This document shows positions 63,231 to 64,000 of a stretch of DNA of 64,000 bases, piece by piece. Source of the DNA: Niallia sp. FSL W8-0635. Lineage in GTDB: Bacteria; Bacillota; Bacilli; Bacillales; Cytobacillaceae. The stretch spans positions 310,001 through 374,000 of the forward strand of contig NZ_JBBOYD010000002.1 in assembly GCF_038007965.1 (NCBI RefSeq), written 5' to 3'. A program made the position numbers and the translations under genes. The notes below the pieces were generated by a model. It was not told the DNA's origin and did no database searches. It was given only the letters and a program-made list of their open reading frames with translations. Position 1 is the stretch's first letter, and each line of letters starts with the position of its first letter.

Positions 63231-64000
63231 ATGTATAAAAAAAAGATTATTTTTACTTCAATTATAGCCTTAGGATTTGCTATGTCTCCCTTAATTGTTA
63301 GCGCTGACAATGATGTAACTGTTAAAACAAATGATAATAAGGTGATCTTAGAGTTAAGCCCTAAAAAGAACGAATACTATAAAATATACAAAGACGACCA
63401 GTTAGAATATAGTGGTACAAACAATAAATATACAGACTATATTGATCAATCACAAAAATATAAAATAGGAGTCTATTCAAATGGTAAACTAAACGAGGTA
63501 CTCTCTGTTAAAGCGGCTGATAATAAACATAATATTTTTGAACCAACATCTATGAATACCGCAGAAAAAGAGGAATATATTGATAGCATAGTTCAAAATA
63601 CAAGATTAGAAACTATCGTCACCTCTAATTCAGTAACTATACAATGGCCTAAACTTCCAGATGAAGATAATGTTTATGAAATATTCAAAAATAATGTAAA
63701 AATCGCTGAGACAACAGATCTACATTATGTTGATACTAATGTAGAGAGTGGCAAAGAATACAATTACATGCTAAAAATTAATAATGTTGTTTCTGAAGAA
63801 ACTGCAGATTTAATAAAAAATGAAGCAATAAAAGAAAAAATAGTATTAACTGATGAAATGTTTGAATATGATGGCTCAATATCTACCCTAGTAGCAATAC
63901 CATCCGTAGAGGAAGAGTCATTGACTGAAGATCCAATTATGGATCCTATCTTTGAAAAGGCAAAGGGTAGCGGCACTATTGGTACAAAAGCAATTCCTAA
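63231..64000 (+). CDS. Secreted protein with FN3-like segments, cut by the window end
   Basis: ATG 63231 behind AAAGGAGG. Signal peptide (KKIIFTSIIALGFAMSPLIVSA) cleaved after about residue 24. The mature part has two beta-rich stretches of the type VILELSPKKNEYYKIYKDDQL and VTIQWPKLPDEDNVYEIFKNN, each followed by Y.D..V..G..Y.Y, a fibronectin-III-like pattern. An acidic linker (PSVEEESLTEDPIMDP) follows. The frame is open to the last base, so at least 256 residues. No enzyme domain is visible yet. Confidence 0.8.
   Translation, partial: MYKKKIIFTSIIALGFAMSPLIVSADNDVTVKTNDNKVILELSPKKNEYYKIYKDDQLEYSGTNNKYTDYIDQSQKYKIGVYSNGKLNEVLSVKAADNKHNIFEPTSMNTAEKEEYIDSIVQNTRLETIVTSNSVTIQWPKLPDEDNVYEIFKNNVKIAETTDLHYVDTNVESGKEYNYMLKINNVVSEETADLIKNEAIKEKIVLTDEMFEYDGSISTLVAIPSVEEESLTEDPIMDPIFEKAKGSGTIGTKAIP

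Overview
The window is AT-rich DNA from a spore-forming Bacillaceae bacterium (a Bacillus, Priestia or Peribacillus-like host). The clues are a CotA-type spore-coat oxidase, a Spo0E-type phosphatase, DUF4257, DUF2187 and YolD/UvrX families, many TTG/GTG starts and strong AGGAGG-type ribosome sites. The gene set looks like accessory DNA of a large conjugative plasmid or integrative element: two tyrosine recombinases, a type IV secretion operon, solitary methylase, ATP-dependent ligase, SOS polymerase and several defence modules. I found no replication initiator, relaxase, coupling protein, rRNA, tRNA or CRISPR array, so plasmid and integrative element cannot be told apart.

Layout. 1-6.6 kb: decaying cargo (frameshifted multicopper oxidase, cardiolipin synthase with a nonsense codon, frameshifted CBO0543-type membrane protein, PepSY relic) around an intact serine recombinase and a YetF/DUF421 protein. 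6.6-14.6 kb: tyrosine integrase, a regulator with two excisionase-type HTH units, and a three-gene Lamassu/ABC-three-component-like defence operon (DUF4297 nuclease, middle protein, zinc-hook SMC ATPase). 14.7-22.1 kb: IS21 relic, then small genes with a nuclease lipoprotein, Spo0E-like, DUF4257, PH-like and two-domain wall hydrolase genes. Four or five of these genes sit directly behind intrinsic-terminator hairpins.

22.4-40.7 kb: defence and unknown island. It holds a GNAT plus YobI-like NTPase, a DUF3800 gene behind a two-hairpin RNA element, HNH-repeat protein, a two-gene cassette bounded by 55-bp direct repeats, an IS3 element splitting a gene, a 560-aa membrane-anchored unknown, a ParB-like protein and a Gabija-like OLD nuclease/UvrD helicase pair. 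41.0-48.7 kb: XerS-like recombinase, small regulators, Dam-family methylase, LexA-controlled YolD/UvrX pair, candidate type I toxin-antitoxin and DNA ligase.

49.0-62.5 kb: two rightward genes, then the leftward conjugation operon in transcription order VirB2-like pilin, PrgI-like, conserved transfer protein, VirB4 ATPase, giant VirB6/TrbL-like protein with tandem repeats, SLT+M23 hydrolase, lipoprotein, and a single-pass protein possibly VirB8-like. A near-consensus promoter followed by a terminator hairpin precedes it. The right end has a UPF0715-like membrane protein divergent from a secreted protein that runs off the window.

The most notable signals are the repeated promoter-terminator-gene leaders (pointing to antitermination or another read-through control), the DUF3800-linked RNA, the candidate type I toxin-antitoxin pair, and the unassigned 32.3-35.0 kb gene group.
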